From Desulfuromonadales bacterium (lineage in GTDB: Bacteria > Desulfobacterota > Desulfuromonadia > Geobacterales > Pseudopelobacteraceae), in NCBI GenBank assembly GCA_013349325.1, contig DUZX01000004.1, positions 62,001 to 126,000 on the forward strand: a stretch of DNA of 64,000 nt, written 5' to 3'. The translations under genes were made by a program, and so were the position numbers. The notes under the pieces are model-generated. The model ran no database searches and was not told the origin of the DNA. It worked only from the letters and a program-made list of their open reading frames with translations. Shown one piece after another: positions 54,740-63,620 of this stretch. Positions within the stretch are counted from its first letter, which is position 1. The number at the start of each line of letters is the position of its first letter.

Positions 54740-55624
54740 TTATTTTTCTTTTGTACCCCAATAATCAAATAAATTGAACCATTGGTCCGGATACGCCTTG
54801 ATGTACTGTTCAAAAACGGCCGCCAGGCGCTGCATGCCGCTGCGGATCGACTGACTGTGCTGGCCATGCCCACCGGTGATGTAGATGGCTTCATCCATCA
54901 GCGTCGAATAGCGGCCATTTTCCAGAGGTACGAAAACCGGGATGATCGGCGCGCCGCTGGCCAGGGCCAGATAGGCGGCTCCCACCGGAAACGAGGTCGG
55001 CCGACCGAAAAAATCTAGTTCGATACTATGTGACGAACCGTCCCGTTCTCCCAGCAGACAGATAATTTCGTTGCGTCGCAGGGCATTGACCGCTTCGATG
55101 ATCGCCAGCGGAGAGCTATCCTCACGATCAACGTAGATGATGCCGATGCCCCGTTCGCCACGCACCTTTTCCCGCAAGTCGTTGACCTTCTGATCCGGTT
55201 CGCGAAAGGTCAGCATGTTGATCGTATAACCCAGATCAGCCAGCCCCAGACCGCCCAGTTCCCAATTGCCGAGATGAGCGGAAACCAGAATCGCACCGTT
55301 ACCGGCTGCCAGGGCCTGATCAAGCGCTGCACTGCTGCTGCGCCTTCCGATCAGAGCCTGTAGCTGCCTGCCCCGCAGCCGGATCATCAGCATCACGTCA
55401 CACCAGTTCTGGCTGAACAGGATGAACGTGGAAAAAACCAGTCGCTCCACTTTTTTCCTGCTGGTGACAACCTGAAGATTGGCACGCACCCCCCGCCGGG
55501 TTTCTGTCAGCAGCAGATAGAACAGGCCACCCCAGAAAAAAGCAGCCGGGGGAAACAGTCGGCGCGGCACCAGCATAGTAAAAAGTTTGATAAAGAACAG
55601 ATTGAGATTACTGTAAAATTTCAA
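54740..55624 (-). CDS. LpxL/HtrB-like acyltransferase
   Basis: The 294-residue protein has an N-terminal hydrophobic anchor and the catalytic HxxxxE motif in VSAHLGNWELGGLGL, then LLGERDGSSHSIELDFFGRP and FPVGAAYLALASGAPIIPVF, as in lipid A secondary acyltransferases. Here it could attach the finished acyl chain from ACP to a lipid or glycolipid head (a part of the ApeJ role). Start appears to be TTG at 55624. It directly precedes the ACP gene. Confidence 0.85.
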   Translation of the reverse strand: MKFYSNLNLFFIKLFTMLVPRRLFPPAAFFWGGLFYLLLTETRRGVRANLQVVTSRKKVERLVFSTFILFSQNWCDVMLMIRLRGRQLQALIGRRSSSAALDQALAAGNGAILVSAHLGNWELGGLGLADLGYTINMLTFREPDQKVNDLREKVRGERGIGIIYVDREDSSPLAIIEAVNALRRNEIICLLGERDGSSHSIELDFFGRPTSFPVGAAYLALASGAPIIPVFVPLENGRYSTLMDEAIYITGGHGQHSQSIRSGMQRLAAVFEQYIKAYPDQWFNLFDYWGTKEK

Positions 55625-55663
55625 CGAATGTATCCGTATTTTAAATAGTTATAAACAGTTATT

Positions 55664-57043
55664 TTACGCTTTACTTCCACGTTTAGCCACGGTTCGCGGC
55701 AGTTCTTTAAATTCCTCTTCCCAGGCCGGATCGGCGATCTCGGAATAGGCTTTAGCGTAGTCATCCATACTGTCGGCCAAACCGGTAAAGATCTCGTCAG
55801 CTCCGGCGTGCGTCGCATGGGCACCTTCCGAGGCGAACAGTTCCCGACCGGCTTGCGGTTGGTCGATCAGCATGCAGGGGCGCAGCAGGTTTTCATGCTC
55901 GCCCTGCTTTGCGCGGATTTTGCTGAAAAAGGGTGAGGCCAACGCCTGATGGATGCTGCTGGTGCGGATGTTGTCGACGGCAAAGTGGCAGAAAACGCAC
56001 GGTTCGATGTCGCCGTTGGCGTTGATGTGAAAGTATTTGCGACCGCCGGCCAGGCAGCCGGAGATCATCGGGCCGTCGTTCCAGAAATCGATGAAGAGCA
56101 TCGGTTTATTGGCGCGATAGTCGGCTACGGTGCGGCGCAGTTCGTCGCGCTGTTCGGGGGTCGGCATCAGGTCGACTTCGGGTTTGCGGCCGACCGGGAC
56201 GTAGGAGAAGAGCCACATGGCAAAGACACCTTTTTTGACGAGCATGTCGATGTAGTCGCCGTTGGTGATGATGGCAGAGTTCTTGCGCGAGTGGGTAAAG
56301 GAGCCACAAAAGGAGAGTCCACCGGCTTTCATGAGGTCCATGGCGTGCATGACTTTCTCAAAATGACCGGCGCCGCGCCGTTCGTCAGTCTCCTTTTGGT
56401 AACCTTCCAGTGAGAAGGCGGGCATGACGTTGCCGACGTCGGTCAGCTTTTGTACCATCTGCTCGTCAATCAGGCCGCCATGCGTGAAGACCAGGAAGGC
56501 CATGTCGCTGTGCTTTGTGAATATCTCGAAGATGCCTTCCATATAAAAGGGTTCGCCGCCGGAGATGACGGCAAAGTAGACCCCCATCTCTTTCATCTGC
56601 ATCAGGATCGAGTCGACTTCAGCGAGGGAGAGTTCCAGTGATTTGTCGTAGTCACCAGCGTAGCAGCCGTAGCAGCTCAGGTTGCAGCGCATGGTCGGAC
56701 TGATAACGACGGTCGAGGGGGGATAGTAGCCGTGCGTGTCACTCCACTCTTTACGTGTGTTGGTGCCGTTTAAGAGGTGATTGACGAGCAGGTTGCTGAT
56801 CCATTTGTCACGCTGGTTGGGATGCAGGTCGCGCAGTATCCGGCGCGGGAATTCGATGCCGGGGTGTTTGTCGCGCACCAGACCGCGAATCCAGCGGATA
56901 CGCTCCTTGTAATAATCCTTCTTGGGAATCATCTCCATCAGGTGCGTCATCTTGATGAGGGTTTCATCGGATGAACTGGTCGCCAGTGAGAGCAGGTAGG
57001 AAAGTACTTTTTCTTTGGTGTAGGTTTTAAGCGATTGCAGCAT
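55664..57043 (-). CDS. Radical SAM protein with C-terminal cysteine-rich (SPASM-like) region
   Basis: The 459-residue protein has CNLSCYGC (Cys120, 124, 127) in VVISPTMRCNLSCYGCYAGD and VISGGEPF, the standard AdoMet radical core. The C-terminal part holds further cysteines (GCLAGG, EPCVFCHFAV, RPCML) that may bind an auxiliary cluster. It lacks a B12 domain. GGAG precedes the ATG. The N-terminal 100 residues are helical and unassigned. Its place between the glycosyltransferase and acyltransferase genes suggests work on the lipid head or chain; HpnH-like chemistry is one option. Confidence 0.85.
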   Translation of the reverse strand: MLQSLKTYTKEKVLSYLLSLATSSSDETLIKMTHLMEMIPKKDYYKERIRWIRGLVRDKHPGIEFPRRILRDLHPNQRDKWISNLLVNHLLNGTNTRKEWSDTHGYYPPSTVVISPTMRCNLSCYGCYAGDYDKSLELSLAEVDSILMQMKEMGVYFAVISGGEPFYMEGIFEIFTKHSDMAFLVFTHGGLIDEQMVQKLTDVGNVMPAFSLEGYQKETDERRGAGHFEKVMHAMDLMKAGGLSFCGSFTHSRKNSAIITNGDYIDMLVKKGVFAMWLFSYVPVGRKPEVDLMPTPEQRDELRRTVADYRANKPMLFIDFWNDGPMISGCLAGGRKYFHINANGDIEPCVFCHFAVDNIRTSSIHQALASPFFSKIRAKQGEHENLLRPCMLIDQPQAGRELFASEGAHATHAGADEIFTGLADSMDDYAKAYSEIADPAWEEEFKELPRTVAKRGSKA

Positions 57044-57053
57044 GATATCTCCG

Positions 57054-57716
57054 TCACATATAGCGTAAAAAAGTCATACTGATACGAAACGTATCTTTCA
57101 CCGGCTGATAATGGCTGGTGGCACGACCATCGGCAACCCGGGCGGCAATCGGCAGAGAACCGATTGTAAAGCCGCTCTTCCAGGCTTTCAACATAACTTC
57201 CATCTCCAGAGCATAGCCGTCCGACGTTAATGAGACACGCTGCAGCAGCTCCTTTGTATAGTAACGAAAACCGGATTGACTGTCGGTAATTTCGAAACCG
57301 GTCCGTTTCCAGATACACCAGACGCCAAAGCGATTCCAGAACTTGCGCAGTCCGGCCATCTGAATAAACTGGGTGTGGCGGGAGGCAATCAAAAGATCCC
57401 ACGTTCCGCGCTGCGCAGCGGCAATTAACCGGGGAATCGCCGACACATCGTGCTGTCCATCGGCATCGATTGAGACCACCGCATCAAAGCCGGCCTCGAT
57501 CACCCAGACAAAACCGGTTTTCAGTGCGGCACCTTTGCCACGGTTGTGCGGATGCCGGAGCAGCGTGAGTGGCATGTCTGACACGAGAGCTGCAGTACCA
57601 TCAATGGACCCGTCATCTACGACAACCAGTGGCAGGCCCTGTTCAAGACATTCACGGACCACGGGCACAATCGTTTTTTCAGCATTATACGCTGGAATCA
57701 GGATACAGACTGCCAC
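57054..57716 (-). CDS. Family 2 glycosyltransferase (dolichyl-phosphate mannose synthase-like)
   Basis: The protein has the GT-A start VCILIPAYNAEKTIVPVV, VVVDDGSIDGTAALV, and VSIDADGQHD with the metal-binding acids, then SGFRYYTKELLQ. GTG at 57716 puts the start at the family position; an ATG at 57746 adds ten residues. It overlaps the deacetylase gene. Such enzymes move a sugar to a polyprenyl phosphate or lipid acceptor. In this locus it could glycosylate the lipid product. Confidence 0.85.
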   Translation of the reverse strand: MAVCILIPAYNAEKTIVPVVRECLEQGLPLVVVDDGSIDGTAALVSDMPLTLLRHPHNRGKGAALKTGFVWVIEAGFDAVVSIDADGQHDVSAIPRLIAAAQRGTWDLLIASRHTQFIQMAGLRKFWNRFGVWCIWKRTGFEITDSQSGFRYYTKELLQRVSLTSDGYALEMEVMLKAWKSGFTIGSLPIAARVADGRATSHYQPVKDTFRISMTFLRYM

Positions 57717-58513
57717 TCTTCCACCAGTTCCTTGAGGGTCACACATTGATAGCGACGAAGCAGCTCGACCAGTCGCGGTGCCGCATCGTTTCTAGATCCA
57801 TATGACGCAAATCTTTTCACGATCGGCAGCTCGAGCCGGGGACCATCAGGGTCCAGCTCACGCGGGTGAAGATAGATAACTGCCGGATGTCCGCTGTCGT
57901 TAAGCGTGTCAATACTGCTGCAGATCATCCGCAGCGGAAAAAACCGAAAACCCCAGCCGCCACCGCTTGGCAGATTACCAAACCGTGATTTGGTAACCAG
58001 TGGCGGGAACTCCCAGAGACCTTCGCCTTCAGCGCCCAGGCGGTAGGGGATGCGACTGCCGCGCGGATTGCCAACCAATGGCAACGGATTTAGACTGGAA
58101 TCGTAGCGGTAACCTGAATCTTTTAAAATAGCGAACGCCCAGCCTCTCAGCTCCGATAAAGACCATTGCGGAGCCCGGTAACCGATCGGTTTCTGTCCGG
58201 TCTGCTCGAACAGGATCCGCTCGGTTGCCAGTAACTCATCACGAAACTGCTGCGCAGTCATGCCAGACACCAGACGGTGTGAATAGCCGTGGGAGGCGAG
58301 TTCATGACCAGCCGAACAGATCATGGCAGCCAAGGACGGATCACTTTCCGCTACGGATCCGAGCATAAAAAAAGTCGCTTTCTGAGAATATCCGTCAAGC
58401 AGTGCCAGAATTTTTTCGATATTTTGCCGCACACGCCAGGTTTCACGTGGCAGAATCAGCGTGTCACGCCCTGTACCGCACACATGAAACCAATCCTCTA
58501 CATCAACTGTCAA
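57698..58513 (-). CDS. Polysaccharide deacetylase (DUF3473-type)
   Basis: The 271-residue protein opens with TVDVEDWFHVCG, the metal-binding Asp motif of the family, then KATFFMLGSVAE, HELASHGYSHRLV (zinc HxxxH), YRAPQWSL and YLHPRELDPDGPRLELP. No ATG is available: TTG at 58513 or CTG at 58528 (GGAG upstream) may start it. It removes N- or O-acetyl groups from sugars. Its overlap with the glycosyltransferase suggests that the added sugar is then deacetylated. Confidence 0.83.
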   Translation of the reverse strand: MTVDVEDWFHVCGTGRDTLILPRETWRVRQNIEKILALLDGYSQKATFFMLGSVAESDPSLAAMICSAGHELASHGYSHRLVSGMTAQQFRDELLATERILFEQTGQKPIGYRAPQWSLSELRGWAFAILKDSGYRYDSSLNPLPLVGNPRGSRIPYRLGAEGEGLWEFPPLVTKSRFGNLPSGGGWGFRFFPLRMICSSIDTLNDSGHPAVIYLHPRELDPDGPRLELPIVKRFASYGSRNDAAPRLVELLRRYQCVTLKELVEEWQSVS

Positions 58514-58630
58514 AATCAGCTGTTTCAGTCGAGGCGCTCCGATACCTGACGTTTAAATTGTGAAGAGTACATAACAAATCATATCAAGTCAATATTCCCG
58601 TCCAGATTCATCAGGATATCGTTGAAATTG

Positions 58631-59932
58631 TTACAGCGAAGGCAAACGGTCATTAGGACCTTTACGCAGCAGGTTGTAGGCCAGATTAGTGAAGCGCCGC
58701 CCGGGATTGTTCCAGACACGCGAGAGGATGGAGGGTATCGTATAGGCCGTCTTACGCGCTTCCAGCCAGCCACGGTAGAGTTGCTCGGGAGTCATCAAGA
58801 GCGGCTTGAAGACGACCTCCGAGTGGTTGTAACGACTCCAGTCCTGATGCAGGAGTCGCCCCTCCTGCAGGTATTGCTGAAAAAGTTTAGTTCCGGGATA
58901 CGGGGTCAGGATATTGAAGGTCGGAACACTCGGAACGCACTCCTCGACGAAACGGAGCGTCTTTTCAAAGATGCTCTGATCATGATCATCAAAGCCGAAG
59001 ATCAGCGACGTTTCAAGGATTATCCCGGCACCCCGGACACGTTTCATGAGCTCGGCCTGTGGTGATTTTCCCGACGATTTTGACAGCTGCGAGTAGTTTC
59101 CCGTGACAGATTCAATGCCGACGAACAGACCGATACAACCGGAGCGGGCGACCAGTTTGAGCAGTTCCCGGTCCTCTGCAAAGCGTAGACTGGTTTGCGA
59201 CCCCCAGCGGATGCCCATTTCAGCCATCCCTTCCAGTATCGGCCGCGCCTTGGCGGGGTCTCCCAGCAGATTATCATCCAGAAAAATAACCAGCTTTCGC
59301 GGAAAAGAGCGAATTTCAGCCAGAATGTCGGCCGCTTCCCGGTAGCGAAAACGATTACCAAAATAGTGCGTGACTGTACAAAAATCGCAATCGTAGGGAC
59401 AGCCGCGACTGGCCTGGACCGTCTGGGTCGTCAGATAACGTTTACCGCTCAGGATCTCACGACGCGGCCTGGGAATGTCGAGCCGGTCATCCTGTGCTAT
59501 CGGAGCACGGTATATCTTCTGCAGTCTGCCACCCAGAAAGTCTTTAAGGAGTTGTCCCAGAATAGGTTCCGCTTCGCCGATAACAACCGCATCGGCGTGT
59601 GTCAGCGCCTCCTCCGGCATCACCGTCGGGTGCATGCCCCCCATAATAACCGGCACTCCGTTACGTCTGAACTGATCCGCTATTTCGTAGGCCCGCATCG
59701 CCTGATGCGTCATGGCGGTGATACCGACCAGATCATAGCCTCTGCCATCAGGGATTGAGTCCTGACTTTCATCGACGAGCGTAACCTGCCAGTGAGCGGG
59801 AGTTACTGCGGCAACCTGCTGAAGGGAGAGCGACGGCAATTGGAAATATTTGACCCAGCCGAGTTTGTGCGTTGCCGGATAAATCAGTAGAAGTCGTGGG
59901 ACTATTCGTCGATTGAGGGCATCAGTCCGCAT
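58631..59932 (-). CDS. B12-binding-domain radical SAM enzyme, no. 3
   Basis: The 433-residue protein (start MRTDALNRRIVPRLLLIYPA) has the B12 Rossmann part with QLPSLSLQQVAAVTPAHWQV and VIMGGMHPTVMPEEALTHAD, then the radical SAM core with CPYDCDFC (Cys178, 182, 185). It resembles enzyme no. 2 over its whole length, so the two are probably duplicates with divided roles. The ATG at 59932 lies 11 bases inside the Cas6-like gene, so their translation is coupled. Confidence 0.87.
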   Translation of the reverse strand: MRTDALNRRIVPRLLLIYPATHKLGWVKYFQLPSLSLQQVAAVTPAHWQVTLVDESQDSIPDGRGYDLVGITAMTHQAMRAYEIADQFRRNGVPVIMGGMHPTVMPEEALTHADAVVIGEAEPILGQLLKDFLGGRLQKIYRAPIAQDDRLDIPRPRREILSGKRYLTTQTVQASRGCPYDCDFCTVTHYFGNRFRYREAADILAEIRSFPRKLVIFLDDNLLGDPAKARPILEGMAEMGIRWGSQTSLRFAEDRELLKLVARSGCIGLFVGIESVTGNYSQLSKSSGKSPQAELMKRVRGAGIILETSLIFGFDDHDQSIFEKTLRFVEECVPSVPTFNILTPYPGTKLFQQYLQEGRLLHQDWSRYNHSEVVFKPLLMTPEQLYRGWLEARKTAYTIPSILSRVWNNPGRRFTNLAYNLLRKGPNDRLPSL

Positions 59933-60845
59933 ACGCCCCACCAGATGCAATCAGCTCATAACGTCCCATACCGAATGCCGCTCCTTTTCCGGCATTACAA
60001 TACGACCCGAGAGCCAAAAAGGGGAGCAGACCACTGAAGTTTCCGAAAAAAGTACCATATCCGCTGACTCCACTCATACGTTTATTTCCGCCGGACAGAG
60101 TTTCGTAGCGGAAATGATCGTCCGTACAGATTATTTCATCGCACTGTTGTGACAGTGATTTAAAGCCATACTCGAACTCATGTTCACCATAATAGTACGC
60201 CAAAGACGAAACACGCCGCAGAAGCGAGCGGGTAAAAAGCTGGAAATCGAATTTTTTCATATACCTCCCATCACGTCGTAACGTGAGAGGAAAACCGAGG
60301 CGAATGTCAACCTGGGAGCACTCCCATGGTTGACATTCCATGATGGCAGCAGCAGATAACACGACCAGATTTTCCATGGCGGAAACAGCGTTCAGTGCTT
60401 GAGGCACACCCTGATAATCCCGCGAAGTTCGTTCGAGAATGTGAAAACGCCCGTGACACTCATGCGAGCTCAGTACCGCATCAACACCATCAAGCAACAT
60501 GGCAAGTTGTGGGATTGCGCGACCGATAACCACCAGTCTGCACTCAATTTCCTGGCACTCCGGTTTATTATCACCGGTCGGAGAAAACGAAAAGACAAAC
60601 GGCAGGGAAGGTTTTTGATGACAGCGAAGCGCTTCCGGATCAGTTGAGAGCTCCTGACCAAAAACACGATACCAGGCACACGAGACTCGCGATGAACAAC
60701 AGGAACAGTCGCGAGTAGTCCAGCGACAGACACTTGCCCGACAGACAGATGAAAATTCGCGGACAAACAGAGCTATCAGTTCAGCGATAGCGGTATTTGT
60801 GTCACTTCTGATCCGGAGAGAGAGATCAACAAGATTGAAATCCAT
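59922..60845 (-). CDS. Cas6-like RAMP protein (CRISPR pre-crRNA endoribonuclease family)
   Basis: The 307-residue protein shows the usual Cas6 layout: an N-terminal half with a Cys-rich stretch (CSCCSSRVSCAWYRVFG) followed by KPSLPFVFSFSP, a middle with KKFDFQLFTRSLLRRVSSLA, and a glycine-rich C-terminal loop (LPFLALGSYCNAGKGAAFGM then GRYEL) as in RAMP domains. Cas6 cuts CRISPR transcripts. No CRISPR array or other cas gene is in this window. The ATG at 60845 follows AGAGGAAG; it is the first gene of the locus and overlaps radical SAM no. 3. It may work elsewhere in the genome or have a new substrate. Confidence 0.75.
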   Translation of the reverse strand: MDFNLVDLSLRIRSDTNTAIAELIALFVREFSSVCRASVCRWTTRDCSCCSSRVSCAWYRVFGQELSTDPEALRCHQKPSLPFVFSFSPTGDNKPECQEIECRLVVIGRAIPQLAMLLDGVDAVLSSHECHGRFHILERTSRDYQGVPQALNAVSAMENLVVLSAAAIMECQPWECSQVDIRLGFPLTLRRDGRYMKKFDFQLFTRSLLRRVSSLAYYYGEHEFEYGFKSLSQQCDEIICTDDHFRYETLSGGNKRMSGVSGYGTFFGNFSGLLPFLALGSYCNAGKGAAFGMGRYELIASGGAYAD

Positions 60846-60855
60846 GAAAAAACTT

Positions 60856-60870
60856 CCTCTACGACAGAGG
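60856..60870 (-). promoter_or_regulatory. Hairpin covering the ribosome binding site of the Cas6-like gene
   Basis: On the minus strand CCTCT-GTCGT-AGAGG forms a 5-bp stem whose right arm is part of the Shine-Dalgarno AGAGGAAG, about seven bases before the ATG. It could limit translation. The stem is short, so the effect is uncertain. Confidence 0.4.
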
Positions 60871-60881
60871 AGCAAAGAAAA

Positions 60882-60901
60882 GGGCGACCCAAAAGTCGCC
60901 C
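60882..60901 (-). terminator. Rho-independent terminator after frdB
   Basis: On the minus strand GGGCGAC-TTTTGG-GTCGCCC is followed by TTTTCTTT. It lies 35 bases past the frdB stop and 37 before the Cas6-like ATG, separating the respiratory operon from the biosynthetic locus. Confidence 0.8.
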
Positions 60902-60935
60902 GATTCTTCGTTCATATCAAAAAACAAGGTACTGA

Positions 60936-61694
60936 TTATGCAAACTGGGCCTTGATGAATTCGCGGTTCATACGGGCGATGAATTTGACGTTGATCCCCT
61001 TCGGACAGGCAGCCATACACTCATAATGATTGGTACAGTTACCAAAACCACATTGAGACATGGCTGCTGTCATATTCTTTACACGGGTTGCTGCTTCTGC
61101 GCGCCCCTGAGGCAACAGTGCCAATTGAGAAACTTTGGCACTGGTAAAGAGCATTGCTGCACCATTGGGGCAACCTGCGACGCAAGCGCCACAACCGATG
61201 CATTCTGCGGCATCCGTTGCTTCTTCAGCAATCGGTTTTGGAATCAGGATTGCGTTACCGTCTGGCACCCCACCGGTATGACAGGAGGTGTAACCACCAG
61301 CCTGGATGATGGTGTCAAGAGCGGCACGATCAACAATCAGATCCTTGATAATCGGGAATGCGCGGGCTCTCCACGGCTCAATATAAATTGTATCGCCGTC
61401 CTTGAATTTACGCATATGAAGCTGACAGACAGTGGTGCGATCCTGCCCGCCATGTGGTGCGCCGTTGATAACCTGTGAGCACATACCACAGATCCCTTCG
61501 CGGCAGTCGTGGTCAAACACGATCGGCTCCTTGCCGGCGGCAATCAGGTCTTCGTTGACACAGTCAAGCATTTCCAGAAAGGAGTGATGGGAGGTAATGT
61601 TTTTAGCCGTATAGGTTTCGAATTTTCCAGGAACGGTGGCATTTTTCTGGCGCCACACGATCAGTGTCAATGTCATGGTCTTGTGATCGCTCAT
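60936..61694 (-). CDS. frdB: Fumarate reductase/succinate dehydrogenase iron-sulfur subunit
   Basis: The 252-residue protein has [2Fe-2S] ligands in [18 protein letters not shown] and further on CQLHMRKF, then [18 protein letters not shown] and [20 protein letters not shown] for the [4Fe-4S] and [3Fe-4S] clusters. It wires electrons between the flavoprotein and the haem b subunit at the membrane. Its ATG shares one base with the frdA stop (TAATG). Confidence 0.94.
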   Translation of the reverse strand: MSDHKTMTLTLIVWRQKNATVPGKFETYTAKNITSHHSFLEMLDCVNEDLIAAGKEPIVFDHDCREGICGMCSQVINGAPHGGQDRTTVCQLHMRKFKDGDTIYIEPWRARAFPIIKDLIVDRAALDTIIQAGGYTSCHTGGVPDGNAILIPKPIAEEATDAAECIGCGACVAGCPNGAAMLFTSAKVSQLALLPQGRAEAATRVKNMTAAMSQCGFGNCTNHYECMAACPKGINVKFIARMNREFIKAQFA

Positions 61695-63610
61695 TATTTA
61701 TAGCTCCTTACCGCGAGATGAATAGTCTCGAATTTCAAAGGTTCCTTGTGCAATTCAGGTTCCTTGTCATTCCCCTTGAACTCCCAGGCGCCTACATATG
61801 AGAAATCAGCGTCATTTCGTTTAGCTTCGCCGTCCGGCAACTGGTGTTCAACACGGAAGTGACCGCCGCATGACTCTTCACGATGCAGGGCATCCTTAGC
61901 CAACAATTCACCGAATTCAAGGAAGTCTGCCACACGTCCGGCACCCTCAAGCTGCTGGTTGAGTTCTGCTCCGCTGCCAGTAACCTTGACATTCTGCCAG
62001 AATTCTTCACGAATGGCAGGGATTTTTTTAATGGCATCGGTAAGACTTTCTTTGGAACGGGCCATACCAACGTCATTCCACATGACCTTACCCAATTCAC
62101 GATGGAATTCAGTAATTGTTTTTTTACCATTAATGTTGAGGAATTTATTGGTCCGCGCTTTGACGTCTTCCACTGATTTTTTGAATTCAGGGTGATCGTT
62201 TTTCACATCACCAGGTTTGACAGTAACCAGATAACCACCGATGGTGTATGGAATAACAAAATAGCCGTCGGAGAGGCCCTGCATAAGCGCTGAAGCACCA
62301 AGTCGGTTAGCACCGTGAACGGAGAAGTTTGCTTCGCCGAGAACAAACAAACCAGGTATATTGCTCATTAGATTGTAGTCAACCCAGAGTCCGCCCATGG
62401 CGTAGTGCGGCGCCGGGTAGATACGCATCGGACGCTTGTAGCCGTTTTCGTCGGTAATTTTCTCATACATCTCAAAAAGATTGCCGTACCGTTCACGGAT
62501 GGTATCTTCGCTCAAACGCTTGATTGAATCGGCAAAATCAAGGTACACACCTCGTCCGCCCGGTCCAACTCCCAGACCGTTATCACATGCTTCTTTTGCG
62601 TTACGCGATGCAATGTCACGCGGTGCAAGGTTACCGAAGGATGGATATTTGCGTTCCAGATAATAATCGCGATCTGCTTCTGGAACATCGGCAGGAAGCT
62701 TGCCGATGTCTGCCTTGTTTTTTGGAACCCAGATACGGCCGTCATTACGGAGTGATTCGGACATGAGGGTCAGCTTGGACTGATATTCACCAGCCTGTGG
62801 AATGCAGGTTGGATGAATTTGTGTGTAGCAAGGGTTGGCAAAAAAAGCTCCCTTCTTGGCAGCGCTCCAGTTAGCCGTTACCGAGCAGCCTTTTGCGTTG
62901 GTGGAAAGATAGAATACATTTACATAGCCACCGGAAGCCAGACATACAGCATCAGCAGCATGTGTTTCAATTTCACCGGTAACAAGGTTACGCACTGTAA
63001 TACCACGTGCGACGCCGTCTACAACAACCAGATCAAGCATTTCACGACGGGTATGCATTTTAACTGTACCAGCTTTGATCTGGCGGGAAAGGGCTGAATA
63101 AGCTCCAAGGAGAAGCTGCTGACCAGTCAGGCCGCGTGAGTAAAAAGTACGGGAAACCTGTGCACCGCCAAAAGAGCGGTTGTCAAGATAGCCGGCGTAG
63201 TCACGGGCAAAAGGAACGCCTTGTGCGACGCATTGGTCGATGATGTTGTTAGACACCTGTGCCAGACGCCATACATCATGTTCACGGGCACGGAAGTCGC
63301 CACCCTTGATGGTGTCGTACATGAGGCGGAGAATGGAGTCGCCGTCACTCGGATAGTTTTTAGCCGCGTTGATGCCCCCCTGTGCGGCGATGGAATGGGC
63401 ACGACGCGGGCTGTCCTGATAGCAGAATGCCTGTACGTTATAGCCAAGTTCGCCAAGAGATGCAGCGGCAGCGCCACCGGCAAGACCGGTACCTACCATT
63501 ATGATGTTGTATTTGCGTTTATTTGCAGGATTAACCAGCTTCAAATCAAAGCGGTGCTTGTCCCACGTTTTTTCAATAGGTCCGGTTGGACATTTTCCGT
63601 CTAGTATCAC
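61694..63610 (-). CDS. frdA: Fumarate reductase/succinate dehydrogenase flavoprotein subunit
   Basis: The 638-residue subunit has the FAD-binding [20 protein letters not shown], the covalent-FAD His region [20 protein letters not shown] and the active site HPTCIPQ and [11 protein letters not shown]. The length and the gene order C-A-B match the Wolinella-type enzyme, which in Geobacter serves both as succinate dehydrogenase and fumarate reductase. Start is GTG with AAGGGGG upstream. It is ten bases after frdC. Confidence 0.95.
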   Translation of the reverse strand: MILDGKCPTGPIEKTWDKHRFDLKLVNPANKRKYNIIMVGTGLAGGAAAASLGELGYNVQAFCYQDSPRRAHSIAAQGGINAAKNYPSDGDSILRLMYDTIKGGDFRAREHDVWRLAQVSNNIIDQCVAQGVPFARDYAGYLDNRSFGGAQVSRTFYSRGLTGQQLLLGAYSALSRQIKAGTVKMHTRREMLDLVVVDGVARGITVRNLVTGEIETHAADAVCLASGGYVNVFYLSTNAKGCSVTANWSAAKKGAFFANPCYTQIHPTCIPQAGEYQSKLTLMSESLRNDGRIWVPKNKADIGKLPADVPEADRDYYLERKYPSFGNLAPRDIASRNAKEACDNGLGVGPGGRGVYLDFADSIKRLSEDTIRERYGNLFEMYEKITDENGYKRPMRIYPAPHYAMGGLWVDYNLMSNIPGLFVLGEANFSVHGANRLGASALMQGLSDGYFVIPYTIGGYLVTVKPGDVKNDHPEFKKSVEDVKARTNKFLNINGKKTITEFHRELGKVMWNDVGMARSKESLTDAIKKIPAIREEFWQNVKVTGSGAELNQQLEGAGRVADFLEFGELLAKDALHREESCGGHFRVEHQLPDGEAKRNDADFSYVGAWEFKGNDKEPELHKEPLKFETIHLAVRSYK

Positions 63611-63620
63611 AATAACCCCC

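Noticed and set aside
59922-60900. A CRISPR array near the Cas6-like gene
   Set aside because: No regularly spaced direct repeat of 25-40 bases was found there or elsewhere in the window; the nearby palindromes are a terminator and a small stem.
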